Below are positions 16,164 to 25,257 of a stretch of DNA of 57,787 bases, piece by piece. Position numbers and translations under genes: made by a program. A model generated the notes under the pieces. It did no database searches, was not told the origin of the DNA, and was given only the letters and a program-made list of their open reading frames with translations. Source of the stretch: Acidobacteriota bacterium (GTDB taxonomy: Bacteria; Acidobacteriota; Terriglobia; Acidiferrales; UBA7541); the NCBI GenBank assembly GCA_023481105.1, contig JAMCWK010000016.1:1-57787 (forward strand), given 5' to 3'. Numbering within the stretch: the first letter of the stretch is position 1; each line of letters begins with the position of its first letter.

Positions 16164-16991
16164 ATGATCCTGCATCGCAAAAATCGGCTTTGTTTGGCTG
16201 GACTCAGCCTTTCCTTTGTTCTTCTGGTTCTTTCTCCGCTTTGCGCGCATTCCGCGCAGAAGCTGGATGGCGGAATTGTTCAGCGCGCAATTCAGGCGAA
16301 CGGACGAACGTATCCGTATGAAGTATTCGTGCCGCCGGGGTGGAACGCGCAGAAGAAGTGGCCCGTGATTCTTTTCCTCCACGGAGTAGGGCATCGCTTG
16401 AACGCTGGCGAGAGCAAAATTGTGGTCAGCGTGGCGGAGCGGTACATCAGCTATCAGCATCAAAAAGAGGCCGTCATCGTATTCCCGCGATGCTTCAGCG
16501 ATGAGTATTGGACGCAGCCGCAGGCCGCTGCCGTGGCATTGCAAGCGCTGGAGGCTGCGAAACGAGAATTTCAAGGCGACGCACAGCGAACTTACCTGGC
16601 CGGCCTTTCCATGGGAGGCTTTGGAACGTGGTATATCGCGTCGCAGAATCCCGGAAAATTCGCCGCGCTGATTGTGGTCTGCGGAGGAATCGTTACGCCC
16701 GTGACGGTCCCCATTCCAGCCGTCAGCACCGCGAAGGACCCGTACAAGGACACCGCGGAGAAGCTGCGCGGAGTGCCCGTGTGGATTTTCCACGGTGACA
16801 AAGACGAAGTCATACCGGTTTCCGAGTCGCGATTGATGGCAGGAGCCCTGCGCGCGCTGGGGGCAAAAGTCCGCTATACGGAATATGCCGGCGTCGGGCA
16901 CAATGCGTGGGACAAAGCGTTTGCCGAGCCGGACTTTTTTCCGTGGCTGTTTGCGCAAACACTGAAATCTGAAAAGAGGAGCAGCCGATGA
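16164..16991 (+). CDS. Exported alpha/beta hydrolase (esterase/peptidase-like)
   Basis: The 275-residue product begins with a signal peptide (hydrophobic residues 10-27, cleavage near CAHSAQ). The alpha/beta-hydrolase fold follows: YEVFVPPGW, VILFLHGVGHR (oxyanion region), the nucleophile elbow GLSMGGFG, the acidic loop HGDKDEVIPV and the final histidine in GVGHNAWD. It resembles the dienelactone hydrolase/PHB-depolymerase-like group of secreted esterases. The ATG at 16164 is chosen over a GTG at 16155. Its stop overlaps the next gene by 4 bases, so it is coupled to an exported amidohydrolase. Confidence 0.85.
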   Translation: MILHRKNRLCLAGLSLSFVLLVLSPLCAHSAQKLDGGIVQRAIQANGRTYPYEVFVPPGWNAQKKWPVILFLHGVGHRLNAGESKIVVSVAERYISYQHQKEAVIVFPRCFSDEYWTQPQAAAVALQALEAAKREFQGDAQRTYLAGLSMGGFGTWYIASQNPGKFAALIVVCGGIVTPVTVPIPAVSTAKDPYKDTAEKLRGVPVWIFHGDKDEVIPVSESRLMAGALRALGAKVRYTEYAGVGHNAWDKAFAEPDFFPWLFAQTLKSEKRSSR

Positions 16992-18235
16992 TTCGCAAAT
17001 TGCTGGTGCTGTTATTTCTCTGCGCTGGGACCATCGCCGCGCAAACCACCGCCATACGCGCGGGGAACCTGATTGACCCGGCCACGGGAGCGGTGGCGAA
17101 AAACCAGATCATCCTGGTCAAAGACGGCAAAATCGCCGAGGTCGGCGCGAGCGTGAAGATTCCGGCGGGGGCGCAAGTGGTGGACTTGTCCAATGCGTGG
17201 GTGATGCCCGGCTTGATGGACGCGCACACGCACATGACGCTGGGCTCGCCCGGCGAGCTGTCTCTCGAAGGCGAATACCTGAAGGCCAGCTCGGCTCTGC
17301 GCGCATTGAATGGCCTGCGCAATGCCCAGGACGTGCTGATGGCCGGCTTCACTGCGCTGAAAGACATCGGCAACGACGCGAACTACACGGCCATCGACAT
17401 CCGCCGGGCCATCGAGCGCGGCTGGTTTGCCGGTCCGACCATGCTCACCACTGGTAAAATTATCGCGCCGTTCGGCGGGCAGTCGCACGGTGTCCCGCCA
17501 GAAATGGGACCGTTCTGGCGCTTCGAATATCAGGATGCGGACACGCCCGAGGAAGTGCGCAAGGCCGTGCGGCAGAATATTTATTACGGCGCGAACGCCA
17601 TCAAGCTCGTCGCCGACAACAGCCCGTTCTTTTATTCCGAAGAGGAAATTCGCGCAGCGGTGAGCGAAGCGCACCGGGCCGGCATCACCGTCGGCGTGCA
17701 CGTAATGGGCGGGCAGGCCGCGCGCAACGTCATCCTGGGCGGCGCGGATTCGGTCGAGCACGGCTTCGACCTTTCCGACGAGCTACTGCAATTGATGAAG
17801 GAAAAAGGCACGGTGCTGGTGGGCACCGACTTTCCGTACGAGCATTTGAAGGCCATGGGCACCGCGGGAGGAATTCTTCCGCCGGCGGAAGTCGTCAGCA
17901 AAGGGATTATTGACCGGCTGCGACGCGCGCACAAAATCGGCGTGAAGATGGCCTTCGGGACGGACGTGGTGATGGACCCCGCGGGCAAAACGCGCGCGGA
18001 CATGATGCTCGATTACCTGGCGGTGTGGACGGAGGCCGGCGTGCCGCCCGCGGAGATTCTCAAGTGTATGACCACCAACGTTGCGGAACTCTTCGGCTGG
18101 AAAGGCAAGCGCGGCGCCATCGCCGCCGGCGAAGCCGCGGACATCATCGCCACGTCGACGAACCCCCTGGAGAATATTCAGGCGCTGCGCAAAGTGCAGT
18201 TCGTGATGAAAGATGGGAGGGTTGTAGAGAAGTAG
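16988..18235 (+). CDS. Exported amidohydrolase (imidazolonepropionase-like)
   Basis: The 415-residue metal-dependent hydrolase has a signal peptide (residues 1-18, ending TIAAQT). Metal ligands are visible: HTH in PGLMDAHTHMTLG, a probable carboxylated-lysine region INAIKLVAD, VGVHVMG, SVEHGFD and the catalytic Asp in FGTDVVMDP. The C-terminal beta-sandwich strand ADIIATSTNPL closes the composite domain. Such exported members act as Xaa-Pro/Xaa-Arg dipeptidases or cleave cyclic amides. The ATGA overlap with the upstream hydrolase suggests linked substrate use. Confidence 0.9.
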   Translation: MIRKLLVLLFLCAGTIAAQTTAIRAGNLIDPATGAVAKNQIILVKDGKIAEVGASVKIPAGAQVVDLSNAWVMPGLMDAHTHMTLGSPGELSLEGEYLKASSALRALNGLRNAQDVLMAGFTALKDIGNDANYTAIDIRRAIERGWFAGPTMLTTGKIIAPFGGQSHGVPPEMGPFWRFEYQDADTPEEVRKAVRQNIYYGANAIKLVADNSPFFYSEEEIRAAVSEAHRAGITVGVHVMGGQAARNVILGGADSVEHGFDLSDELLQLMKEKGTVLVGTDFPYEHLKAMGTAGGILPPAEVVSKGIIDRLRRAHKIGVKMAFGTDVVMDPAGKTRADMMLDYLAVWTEAGVPPAEILKCMTTNVAELFGWKGKRGAIAAGEAADIIATSTNPLENIQALRKVQFVMKDGRVVEK

Positions 18236-18311
18236 TGCGATTGTCAGAAATGAGCTGTTCAGAGGAACGCAAACTGGCTTATCATAACCTATCGCCACAT
18301 TGGATTGATGC

Positions 18312-18518
18312 ATGAAACTAACGATTGAATTTGACCGCGAAGATGACGGGCGCTGGATCGCCGAGATTAAGGAACTCTCCGGCGTAATGTGTTATGGACG
18401 GACTCGCGAAGAGGCGAAAGCGAACGTCCAGGCGCTGGCGTTCCGCGTGCTGGCAGACCGGCTGGAGCACGGCGAAAGTACGCCGGACCTGATGAATGTT
18501 TCCTTCCTCGCGGCATGA
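18312..18518 (+). CDS. hicB: HicB-like antitoxin
   Basis: This 68-residue protein has the HicB fold start MKLTIEFDREDDGRWIAEI, then ELSGVMCYGRTREEA and a helix. The conserved partially RNase H-like fold lacks an added DNA-binding domain, as in short HicB antitoxins. The stop overlaps the hicA start (ATGA). HicB proteins bind and block the HicA mRNA interferase and often repress the operon. Confidence 0.85.
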   Translation: MKLTIEFDREDDGRWIAEIKELSGVMCYGRTREEAKANVQALAFRVLADRLEHGESTPDLMNVSFLAA

Positions 18519-18730
18519 GCAAATGGCCCGCGACCAAAGCCAAGCGCGTTCTCAGCGCGCTGCTTCGAATTGGCTGGCAAGTAAAACGACAGGCTGGCGG
18601 TTCTCACCGCGTGCTCTCGCGCCCCGATTTTGAGGATTTCGTATTCGCTTTCCACGACGATCAAGAAATCGGGCCGGCAATGCTGGCACGGATTGCAAAA
18701 CACACCCGGTTGAAACCTGATGAATTGTAA
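18515..18730 (+). CDS. hicA: HicA-like mRNA interferase toxin
   Basis: The 71-residue toxin has a dsRNA-binding-like fold: KAKRVLSALLRIGWQVKRQ, then GGSHRVL with the catalytic His31, a FVFAFHDDQEIGP strand-turn and LARIAKHTRL. It starts in a 4-base overlap with hicB. The antitoxin-first order is the reverse of the classical hicAB order but is common in this subfamily. It should cleave mRNA independently of ribosomes when HicB is lost. Confidence 0.85.
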   Translation: MSKWPATKAKRVLSALLRIGWQVKRQAGGSHRVLSRPDFEDFVFAFHDDQEIGPAMLARIAKHTRLKPDEL

Positions 18731-18805
18731 GAGCACCCGACTGCGGCCAGCGAGCACAGGCTGGTCTGCGCTGTGGAATGCCTAAACGCGCAGCTTTGCC
18801 GAAAC

Positions 18806-20272
18806 TCAAAACCCCGGCTGGCTGATCGACTTCGTATCCATTTTGGGCGCGTACTTTTTTGCGACCGGCCCAATCTCGCTGGCCTTGCCGATGAGGACGA
18901 AGACCAGATTGTCGAGCGGAAAATACTGCTGAACGATGCGGCGCGTATCGGCCACGGTCAACGCGTCAATCTTCGCGTAAAAGGTGTTGATTTCCTTTTC
19001 ATCCAGACCGTAAAACTCGAGCTCGGCCACGGCGCGGGCCAGTTGGTCGGAAGTCTCAATGTTCGGGGGGAACTGGCCTTTCACATAGGACTTCGCCGAT
19101 TTCAGTTCTTCTTCGGAGATGCCCTGCTCGTGCAGCCGCTTGAGCTGCGCGAGCGCCAGGTCAATGCAGCGCTCGGTCGTGGCATTCGGCGTGAAGGAAT
19201 TGATGGCAAACGGGCCGCGGCCCATGCGTTCGTCCCAGAACGAGCCGGCGCCGTACGTCAGGCCGTTCTTGATGCGCAGCTCCGTGCTGAGCCATGAAGT
19301 GAAGCGCCCGCCGAAAAGTGTGTTGACGACTTGAATGCCCACGCGGTCTGGGCTGGTGCGCGCGATGCCCACGTTGCCGATACGGAAGAAAGTTTGGGTA
19401 GCGTCCGGCTTGTCCACCAGCAACAGTCGCTTGCCCTGCACCGGTGCCACTGCCGGTACGGCCGGAGTGAGCGCGACTTGCGCCGGCTTCGCGCCGCGCG
19501 CAGGCTTTTTTGCCGGTTGGGCTTTAGGGGCGGGGATCATTGCATTGCTCTGCCAAGCGGAGAATTTGTCGGTGAGAATTTTTTCCATTTCTGCGGTCTG
19601 AAAATCGCCGACCACGGCCAGAATGATGTTGCCGGGCACATAGTTGGATTCGTAAAACTTCACGATGTCGTCGCGGGTGATGGCTGCGAGCGACGTTTCG
19701 TCCCCACCTGCTGGACGCGCGTAGGGGTGCGCACCATAAAGATAGGAGTTGTAATACTGGCCGATGACGCCCTGGGCTTGGTCCTTGGCGGACTTGATGC
19801 CGTCCAGGCGCTGCTTGAGCAGCTTGGTCGCTTCGTCTTGCGGGAATATTGGGTTCATCATCACGTCGGACAGTAAGTCCAGTCCCTTGGCGAGGTCTTT
19901 CTTCACAAATTCCCCGGACACGTTGGACGAATCGGTGCCCGCTCCGGCGTTGAGCACTCCGCCGATGAAATCCAGCTCCGCGGAAAGTTGATCCGCAGTG
20001 CGCGACTTCGTGCCTTTGCGCAACAGCCCGGCCACCACGGAGGCAATCCCCTCTTTTCCAGCCGGATCTGTGACGCCGCCCGCGCGGATCACGGCGTTGA
20101 AGCTCACCAGCGGCACTTCGTGCTGCTCCATCAGCAGCAGCGTCATGCCGTTCTTGAGCTTGGCTTTCTTGTAAGCAGGCAGCTTCAGCTCGCCGGCGGT
20201 CTGCGCACCCGCGGGAATCACCAGCCCTGCCAGAAGGAGCACGAACAGAAAGCTTTTTGCGATGCGCTTCAT
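18806..20272 (-). CDS. M16 family metallopeptidase-like protein (inactive subunit)
   Basis: This 488-residue exported protein has a signal peptide over about the first 24 residues. The M16 fold begins with LKNGMTLLLMEQHEVPLVSF. At the position of the zinc motif HxxEH it has GIASVVAGLLRKGT, so the metal ligands are absent. The C-terminal M16 domain (LAQLKRLHEQGISEEELKSAKSY and following) is intact. Such proteins pair with an active M16 subunit in a heterodimer. The active partner lies immediately upstream, 17 bases away on the same strand. Confidence 0.9.
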   Translation of the reverse strand: MKRIAKSFLFVLLLAGLVIPAGAQTAGELKLPAYKKAKLKNGMTLLLMEQHEVPLVSFNAVIRAGGVTDPAGKEGIASVVAGLLRKGTKSRTADQLSAELDFIGGVLNAGAGTDSSNVSGEFVKKDLAKGLDLLSDVMMNPIFPQDEATKLLKQRLDGIKSAKDQAQGVIGQYYNSYLYGAHPYARPAGGDETSLAAITRDDIVKFYESNYVPGNIILAVVGDFQTAEMEKILTDKFSAWQSNAMIPAPKAQPAKKPARGAKPAQVALTPAVPAVAPVQGKRLLLVDKPDATQTFFRIGNVGIARTSPDRVGIQVVNTLFGGRFTSWLSTELRIKNGLTYGAGSFWDERMGRGPFAINSFTPNATTERCIDLALAQLKRLHEQGISEEELKSAKSYVKGQFPPNIETSDQLARAVAELEFYGLDEKEINTFYAKIDALTVADTRRIVQQYFPLDNLVFVLIGKASEIGPVAKKYAPKMDTKSISQPGF

Positions 20273-20288
20273 GATATTCACCTTGCCC

Positions 20289-21641
20289 TCACTGCTTCTC
20301 GAGCGCTTTGGGCGCCGGCGCTTCCGGAATCAGCGTGGCCACGGTGCGGTTCTTTTCCGTGAAGAACCGCTGCGCTACTCGCTGCACATCTTCTTTCGAG
20401 ACCTTGTTGTACGAATCGGCGGCCGTGAACAGCTTGTGATAGTCGCCCAAGAAAACTTCATAGGTGCCGATGACGTTCGATTTGCCGCTGATGGTTTTCA
20501 TGGAGCGGTAAAACTCCGCGGTGCGGATATTTTTCGCTTTTTCGAGCTCCTCATCGGTGATGCCGCCTTTTTGCAGGCGCTCGAGCTCTTCGTACAGCGC
20601 CTGCTCCACTTTGGCGGGTTCCACGCCGGCGCGCGGGCGAATGTTGAACCCGAAAAGCGTCGGGTCAAACGACCAGTCCCATCCGCCGCCGACGAAGAGC
20701 GCAAGCTGGTCCTTGTCCACCAGGCGCTGGTAGAGCCGCGAACTCTGGCCGCTGAAGAGAATCGTCTCCAGAACCTGAAGGGGATAAAACTCCGGCGAGT
20801 TCGTCTGGGGAACGTGGAAGCCGATCATCAGGACAGGAAGCTGTGCGAATTTGCGGAAGACAACGCGCCGCTCGCCCTGCTGCTCTGGCTCCTGCGTGGT
20901 GACCTTGGGCGGCGGATCGTGCGACGGAATCGGCTCAATGTATTTTTCCGCCAAGGCGACGATTTCTTCCAGCTTCACGTCGCCGCTCACCACCATCGTC
21001 GCGTTGGACGGCGAGTAGCCCATGCGGAAGTGGTTCTGCAAATCTTCCATCTTCCAGTTCACGATATCCACGTCCCAACCCACTACTGGCCATTGATACG
21101 GATGCGCAGTGTACGCGGTGGCCCAAAGCTGTTCGTTCAGAATGCCGAAGTTGTTGTTTTCGACGCTCACCTTGCGCTCGTTGCGCACCACGCCGCGTTC
21201 GGATTCGATGACCTTGGGATCGAAAGAGAGATCGCGGATGCGGTCGGCTTCGAGGTCGAAAATCAAATCCAGCGCGGAACGCGGGAACCAGTCCTGGTAG
21301 ACGGTGACGTTTTGCGACGTGTAAGCATTGTTCGAGCCGCCGTTGGCTTCCATGACGCGGTCGAATTCGCCGAAGGCGTATTTCTTCGCGCCGTTGAACA
21401 TCATGTGCTCAAAAAAATGCGAGAGGCCGGTGGTGCCGGGCCGCTCGTTGCGTGAACCGATGCGATAAAAAATGTACACGGCCACGTTGGGAATGGAATG
21501 GTCCTCCTGCACCAAGATCTTCATTCCGTTCTTGAGCGTGTGCGTCTTGACCTCAACGCCTTGCGCACCCACGCCGGCCGCCGCGCCGAAATACAGGACT
21601 ACAACGACGGCCAAAAACACAATTTTAAGGAAGCGCTTCAT
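20289..21641 (-). CDS. M16 family zinc metallopeptidase (active subunit)
   Basis: The product is 450 residues from the ATG at 21641. A signal peptide (about 1-27) is followed by LKNGMKILVQEDHSIPNVAV and the inverted zinc motif HFFEH at residues 75-79. The third ligand lies in ESERGVVRNE near residue 150. The second M16 domain contains YSPSNATMVVSGDV and later VEQALYEELERLQ. It should degrade peptides in the periplasm, forming a clamshell with the inactive subunit encoded next. The pair is cotranscribed on the minus strand. Confidence 0.92.
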   Translation of the reverse strand: MKRFLKIVFLAVVVVLYFGAAAGVGAQGVEVKTHTLKNGMKILVQEDHSIPNVAVYIFYRIGSRNERPGTTGLSHFFEHMMFNGAKKYAFGEFDRVMEANGGSNNAYTSQNVTVYQDWFPRSALDLIFDLEADRIRDLSFDPKVIESERGVVRNERKVSVENNNFGILNEQLWATAYTAHPYQWPVVGWDVDIVNWKMEDLQNHFRMGYSPSNATMVVSGDVKLEEIVALAEKYIEPIPSHDPPPKVTTQEPEQQGERRVVFRKFAQLPVLMIGFHVPQTNSPEFYPLQVLETILFSGQSSRLYQRLVDKDQLALFVGGGWDWSFDPTLFGFNIRPRAGVEPAKVEQALYEELERLQKGGITDEELEKAKNIRTAEFYRSMKTISGKSNVIGTYEVFLGDYHKLFTAADSYNKVSKEDVQRVAQRFFTEKNRTVATLIPEAPAPKALEKQ

Positions 21642-21757
21642 GGTTTCCCCCGTTGACAACCGTGCATCCACCCCGAACTTGCGGCACAAGAATCCTATCA
21701 CTCAGACGTACGCACGCAGAAAAGGTTTGGTTCCGCAGAGCGCCAACTATTGCGCCC

Positions 21758-22492
21758 CTACGAGAGGATTGCGAACACCCGCGCAGGTCCGCCGGAGCCG
21801 CCCTGCAATTTGATCGGCGCGACGATCAACAGCGCGCCGCTTTCCGGCAGGGCTGCCAGGTTGGCGAGATTTTCCAAGTGGTAGAACCCGGCGCCGTGCG
21901 ACACCGTGTGCACCGCAAAATCCCGCGAGGCGCCGTAATCCACATTCATCGTGTCGATACCGATGCCGCTGACTTTACGCCGGATGAACAGTTTGACCGA
22001 TTCCACGGAGAAACCGGGGAAATGCATCACGCCGCGAGAATCCATATTGCGGTAGCGCCGCTCATTTGGCCAGCGCGCGGCCCAACCGGTGCGCAACAAC
22101 ACAATCGCGCCGCGTGGAATTCGTCCGTGCTTCCCCTCCCAGCGGCGCACGCGCTCCGATGTCAGACGATAGTCTGCATCTTTCTTCGCTTCCTTGCGGA
22201 CATCAATGACCATGGCGGGGCCGACCAGTTTCTCCGGCGGAATCTGGTCCACAGTTTTCTTTCCCGGAGGAAAATGCGCGGGGGCGTCGAGGTGCGTGCC
22301 GTAGTGCTCCAGCATCCAGAAGCTGCGCGTGAAATAGCCATGCTTTTGGATGGTGGCATTGGCTTTCGCTTCGAAAACCCGTTTATCTCCCGGCCACCGC
22401 GGCAGCTTGCCGTGGATGGCGTAGCTCAAGTCCACGACGCGCACGCGATCTTCAGCGAGGCGCGCAATGAGTTGCGCGTTACTTTTTGCCAT
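21758..22492 (-). CDS. Cyclase-family metal-dependent hydrolase (kynurenine formamidase-like)
   Basis: This 244-residue protein carries the metal-binding HYGTHLDAPAHFPPGK motif (HxGTHxDxxxH) near residues 63-78. RVVDLSYAIHGKLPRWPGD lies upstream of it and GIGIDTMNVDYG downstream. The family includes bacterial kynurenine formamidase and isatin hydrolase. No tryptophan-catabolism gene is close, so the substrate is open. It overlaps the end of the D-aminoacylase-like gene by 14 bases and is probably translated from the same message. Confidence 0.85.
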   Translation of the reverse strand: MAKSNAQLIARLAEDRVRVVDLSYAIHGKLPRWPGDKRVFEAKANATIQKHGYFTRSFWMLEHYGTHLDAPAHFPPGKKTVDQIPPEKLVGPAMVIDVRKEAKKDADYRLTSERVRRWEGKHGRIPRGAIVLLRTGWAARWPNERRYRNMDSRGVMHFPGFSVESVKLFIRRKVSGIGIDTMNVDYGASRDFAVHTVSHGAGFYHLENLANLAALPESGALLIVAPIKLQGGSGGPARVFAILS

Positions 22493-24170
22493 AGCCGGGG
22501 CCCAGCACGACGCGCCCGGGCGTGGCGCCGGTGTGCTCGCCGTCTTTCAGCACCTGCACGCCATTGACGAAGACGTGCACCATGCCGGTGGCAAGCTGGT
22601 GCGGCTTTTCATAGGTGGCGTGATCCTGAATCTTCGCCGGGTCGAAAATCACGACATCCGCGAAGTATCCCGGCACGAGTTTGCCGCGGTCTTTGATTTT
22701 CAAATTTGCTGCGGGTAGCGAAGTTAGCTTGCGAATGGCTTCTTCGAGCGGGATGACCTTTTCGTCTCGCACGTATTTTCCGAGCAGCCGCGCGAAGTTG
22801 CCGTAAGCGCGGGGGTGCGGGTTCGACTTCAGGAACATGCCTTCCGGCGCGGGCGATTCCGCATCGGAGCCGAAGCTCAGCCACGGGAGCTTGATTTGCC
22901 GCCGCACGTTGTCTTCGTCCATCAGGAAGTAGATAGTGCCGACGCGGCTGTCGTCCTCGATGATCAAATCCATCGCCGTTTCTTGCGGTGATTTGCCGCG
23001 CGCCCGCGCCACTTCCGCCAGCGTCTTCCCGGTGAGCGGTTTCAGCGCATCATTTTTGAATCCGGCGAGCAAAATGCCGTCCGCACCGGTGTTGATGAAC
23101 ATGTTTTCCCATTTGTCGGTGGGCGTGGACATTTCCTTCGCCAGCCGCGCGCGAATGGCCGGGTCCTTCAGCCGCTTGATGAATTCCTTTTGCCCGCCTT
23201 CCTCCACCCACGGCGGCATCGTCGCGGAAAGCCCGGTAGCGCCGGCCGTGTAGGTGTACATGTCCGCCGTGATTTTCAGTCCTTGCTTCCGCGCAGCTTC
23301 GATCTTGGCGATGGCCGCGTCGAGCTTGCCCCAGTTGGGCTTGCCAGCGGCCTTCAAGTGATAAACCTCTGCAGGAATTCTCGCATCGTGCGCAATGGTG
23401 ATGAGCTCGTCGAGCGCTTCCAGGAAGCGCGCGCCTTCGCTGCGCATGTGCGAAATGTACATGCCGTCGTATTCCGACGCCACTTTGCACAGCTCCACCA
23501 GCTCGGCGGTCTTGGCATAAAACGCCGGCGGATAAATCAGCGACGAGCCCACGCCCAGCGCGCCTTCGCGCATGGCCTGACGCACCAGCGCCTTCATGCG
23601 CTCGAGTTCTTCCTTCGTCGGCGAGCGGTCGATGGCCCCGATTTCGTGCTCGCGCACGGTCGTCGCCCCGATGAACGACGCGACGTTTGGCGTGATCCCG
23701 CGCTTGGTGAGCCAGTCGAGATATTCCTTCAGCGTGGTCCATTCGATCTTGTACTTGAAGTCGCCCTGCAGCCGCTCGGCTTCCTGCTTCATCGCCGGAG
23801 TGAGCGGGCCCATGGACTCGCCTTCGCCGAAAATTTCCAGCGTCACGCCCTGCTTGACGTCGGCCATGGAGCGCGGGTCGGCAATCAGCGACTCGACGGC
23901 CCAGCTCAGCATGTTGATGAAGCCCGGCGCGACGGCCAGCCCCGTGGCGTCAATTTCCGTGCGCCCGCGAATATCCTTCCCGTTTCCCACAGCGATGATC
24001 TTGTCGCCCTGGATGGCGACGTCGCCTTTGTATGGCGGCTCGCCGCTGCCGTCGTAGATCATTCCGTTACGGATGACGACGTCGTAGGTTTCCGGCGAGG
24101 CACAGGAAATCAAGACGGACGCGGTGAGCACCACGCCCAGCAGTACGAGCACACGGACATTTGTTTTCAT
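22479..24170 (-). CDS. N-acyl-D-amino-acid deacylase-like lipoprotein
   Basis: The 563-residue product has a lipoprotein signal (hydrophobic stretch ending VLISC, Cys near residue 23). The amidohydrolase composite fold follows: YDVVIRNGMIYDGSG, then VAPGFINMLSWAV where D-aminoacylases usually have a PGFIDxHxH motif. The later ligands are present as YISHMRSEG and EVYHLKAAG. ADMYTYTAGATGLSATMPPW is characteristic of the family. The lack of the first HxH implies a mononuclear site or a subfamily variation. It is probably anchored in the periplasm and coupled to the cyclase-family gene. Confidence 0.87.
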   Translation of the reverse strand: MKTNVRVLVLLGVVLTASVLISCASPETYDVVIRNGMIYDGSGEPPYKGDVAIQGDKIIAVGNGKDIRGRTEIDATGLAVAPGFINMLSWAVESLIADPRSMADVKQGVTLEIFGEGESMGPLTPAMKQEAERLQGDFKYKIEWTTLKEYLDWLTKRGITPNVASFIGATTVREHEIGAIDRSPTKEELERMKALVRQAMREGALGVGSSLIYPPAFYAKTAELVELCKVASEYDGMYISHMRSEGARFLEALDELITIAHDARIPAEVYHLKAAGKPNWGKLDAAIAKIEAARKQGLKITADMYTYTAGATGLSATMPPWVEEGGQKEFIKRLKDPAIRARLAKEMSTPTDKWENMFINTGADGILLAGFKNDALKPLTGKTLAEVARARGKSPQETAMDLIIEDDSRVGTIYFLMDEDNVRRQIKLPWLSFGSDAESPAPEGMFLKSNPHPRAYGNFARLLGKYVRDEKVIPLEEAIRKLTSLPAANLKIKDRGKLVPGYFADVVIFDPAKIQDHATYEKPHQLATGMVHVFVNGVQVLKDGEHTGATPGRVVLGPGYGKK

Positions 24171-24187
24171 GGGACGTATCCTAGTGC

Positions 24188-24220
24188 AGAAAATGGAAAA
24201 GAGAAAATAGAAAAGAGAAA
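24188..24220. repeat. A-rich repeat (GAAAATGGAAAAGAG type)
   Basis: This stretch consists of GAAAAT/GGAAAA/GAGAAA units, related to the arms at 9561-9662. It lies upstream of the D-aminoacylase-like gene. Confidence 0.5.
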
Positions 24221-24239
24221 GCCCACAGCGCCTTCGAGC

Positions 24240-25184
24240 TCAGGCCTTCACTTTCGCAAATTCTCCGGCCTCCAGAAAGGCTTGCTTCCGTGTAATCAGA
24301 TACCACAGTGCACAGCCAAAGGTGCCCCAGACAATTGCTGGGCCGACCAAAATTGTCCATCGTGGCAAAGAGGTGGAATCCAAGTTCAATTCAAATGAAA
24401 AGATCTGAATCATCTTGAGGATGCGGATGTCCTGACTCGACAGAAAGACCCCCAAGAGGGCCTGCGCCATCGCCATGAGGCAAAAGCTCACTGCGGCGGT
24501 ATGACTCCATGGTTTCAATTTCAAGAGTCCAATGCCAATGGCTAGTTGGGTTGCAGCGAGAAACAGGTTCGTAGTGGTCGCTGTCCAGCCGGTGAGCACA
24601 ATTCCAAAAATGTACGGATCGCTACCCGTTACCACGAAAACCGCTGTGCACAGGCCAAAAGCGATTGCGTGCCACGCGATCACCGCGATGCTGAGTGGGA
24701 GGTGCGGACGTAATGGCACGGATGCCGGTGCTCCAGCAAGAAATGCTGCTTTGATTCCCGCGCGGTTGAAATAGATGAGCCACCAAAGTCCCAGCGCAAT
24801 CGCCGTGAGATAAGTGGCGATCAAGTAGATTCGCACTGTCACCATCTCGGCCGACTGGAATTCAGGAATGAGCTGTGTTGCAACCAGAAACATTACCAGC
24901 AAGAAGCAGCCAGAAAATACAAGCAGTGCTGCAATCAACAGAATGCAAATTCGCGCCCAGCGCCGCATCCGAATGAGCCCGACTGCCGTGATCAAGCCCC
25001 ACAGGGCACAACCAAAAAACACCACGGCTGAGAAGACTTCTATCGCCTCGTGAAACGGCTGCTGTGGCTCGTAGCGCGGAAGGAATGAATCAACAAGAAG
25101 CAGCGCTGTGCCCATGAAAGCGGCAGCCAAACTCACGAGAACAGTCAAGGCTGCGGAAACTGTCACTCCGCCGGGGCGATTCAT
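24240..25184 (-). CDS. Hypothetical polytopic membrane protein
   Basis: This 314-residue protein has about eight hydrophobic spans and few charged residues. The start is the ATG at 25184, preceded by GAGGTGG at a good distance; the frame opening at 25223 is unlikely. No motif identifies a transporter or enzyme. The repeating pairs of spans suggest an internal duplication, with GLITAVGLIRMRRW in the first half echoed by IGLLKLKPWSHT in the second. It stands between the D-aminoacylase-like gene and the EVE gene on the same strand. Confidence 0.7.
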   Translation of the reverse strand: MNRPGGVTVSAALTVLVSLAAAFMGTALLLVDSFLPRYEPQQPFHEAIEVFSAVVFFGCALWGLITAVGLIRMRRWARICILLIAALLVFSGCFLLVMFLVATQLIPEFQSAEMVTVRIYLIATYLTAIALGLWWLIYFNRAGIKAAFLAGAPASVPLRPHLPLSIAVIAWHAIAFGLCTAVFVVTGSDPYIFGIVLTGWTATTTNLFLAATQLAIGIGLLKLKPWSHTAAVSFCLMAMAQALLGVFLSSQDIRILKMIQIFSFELNLDSTSLPRWTILVGPAIVWGTFGCALWYLITRKQAFLEAGEFAKVKA

Positions 25185-25257
25185 GGCACCACCTCGATAT
25201 TGCCGGGAAGTATAGTTTGCCAAAGGAAACTGTCAACGCATGGTGCGGGCGAGAAAA

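Noticed and set aside
20262-21455. A 397-codon plus-strand frame
   Set aside because: It is antisense to the active M16 peptidase gene, with no motif and shadow-type composition.
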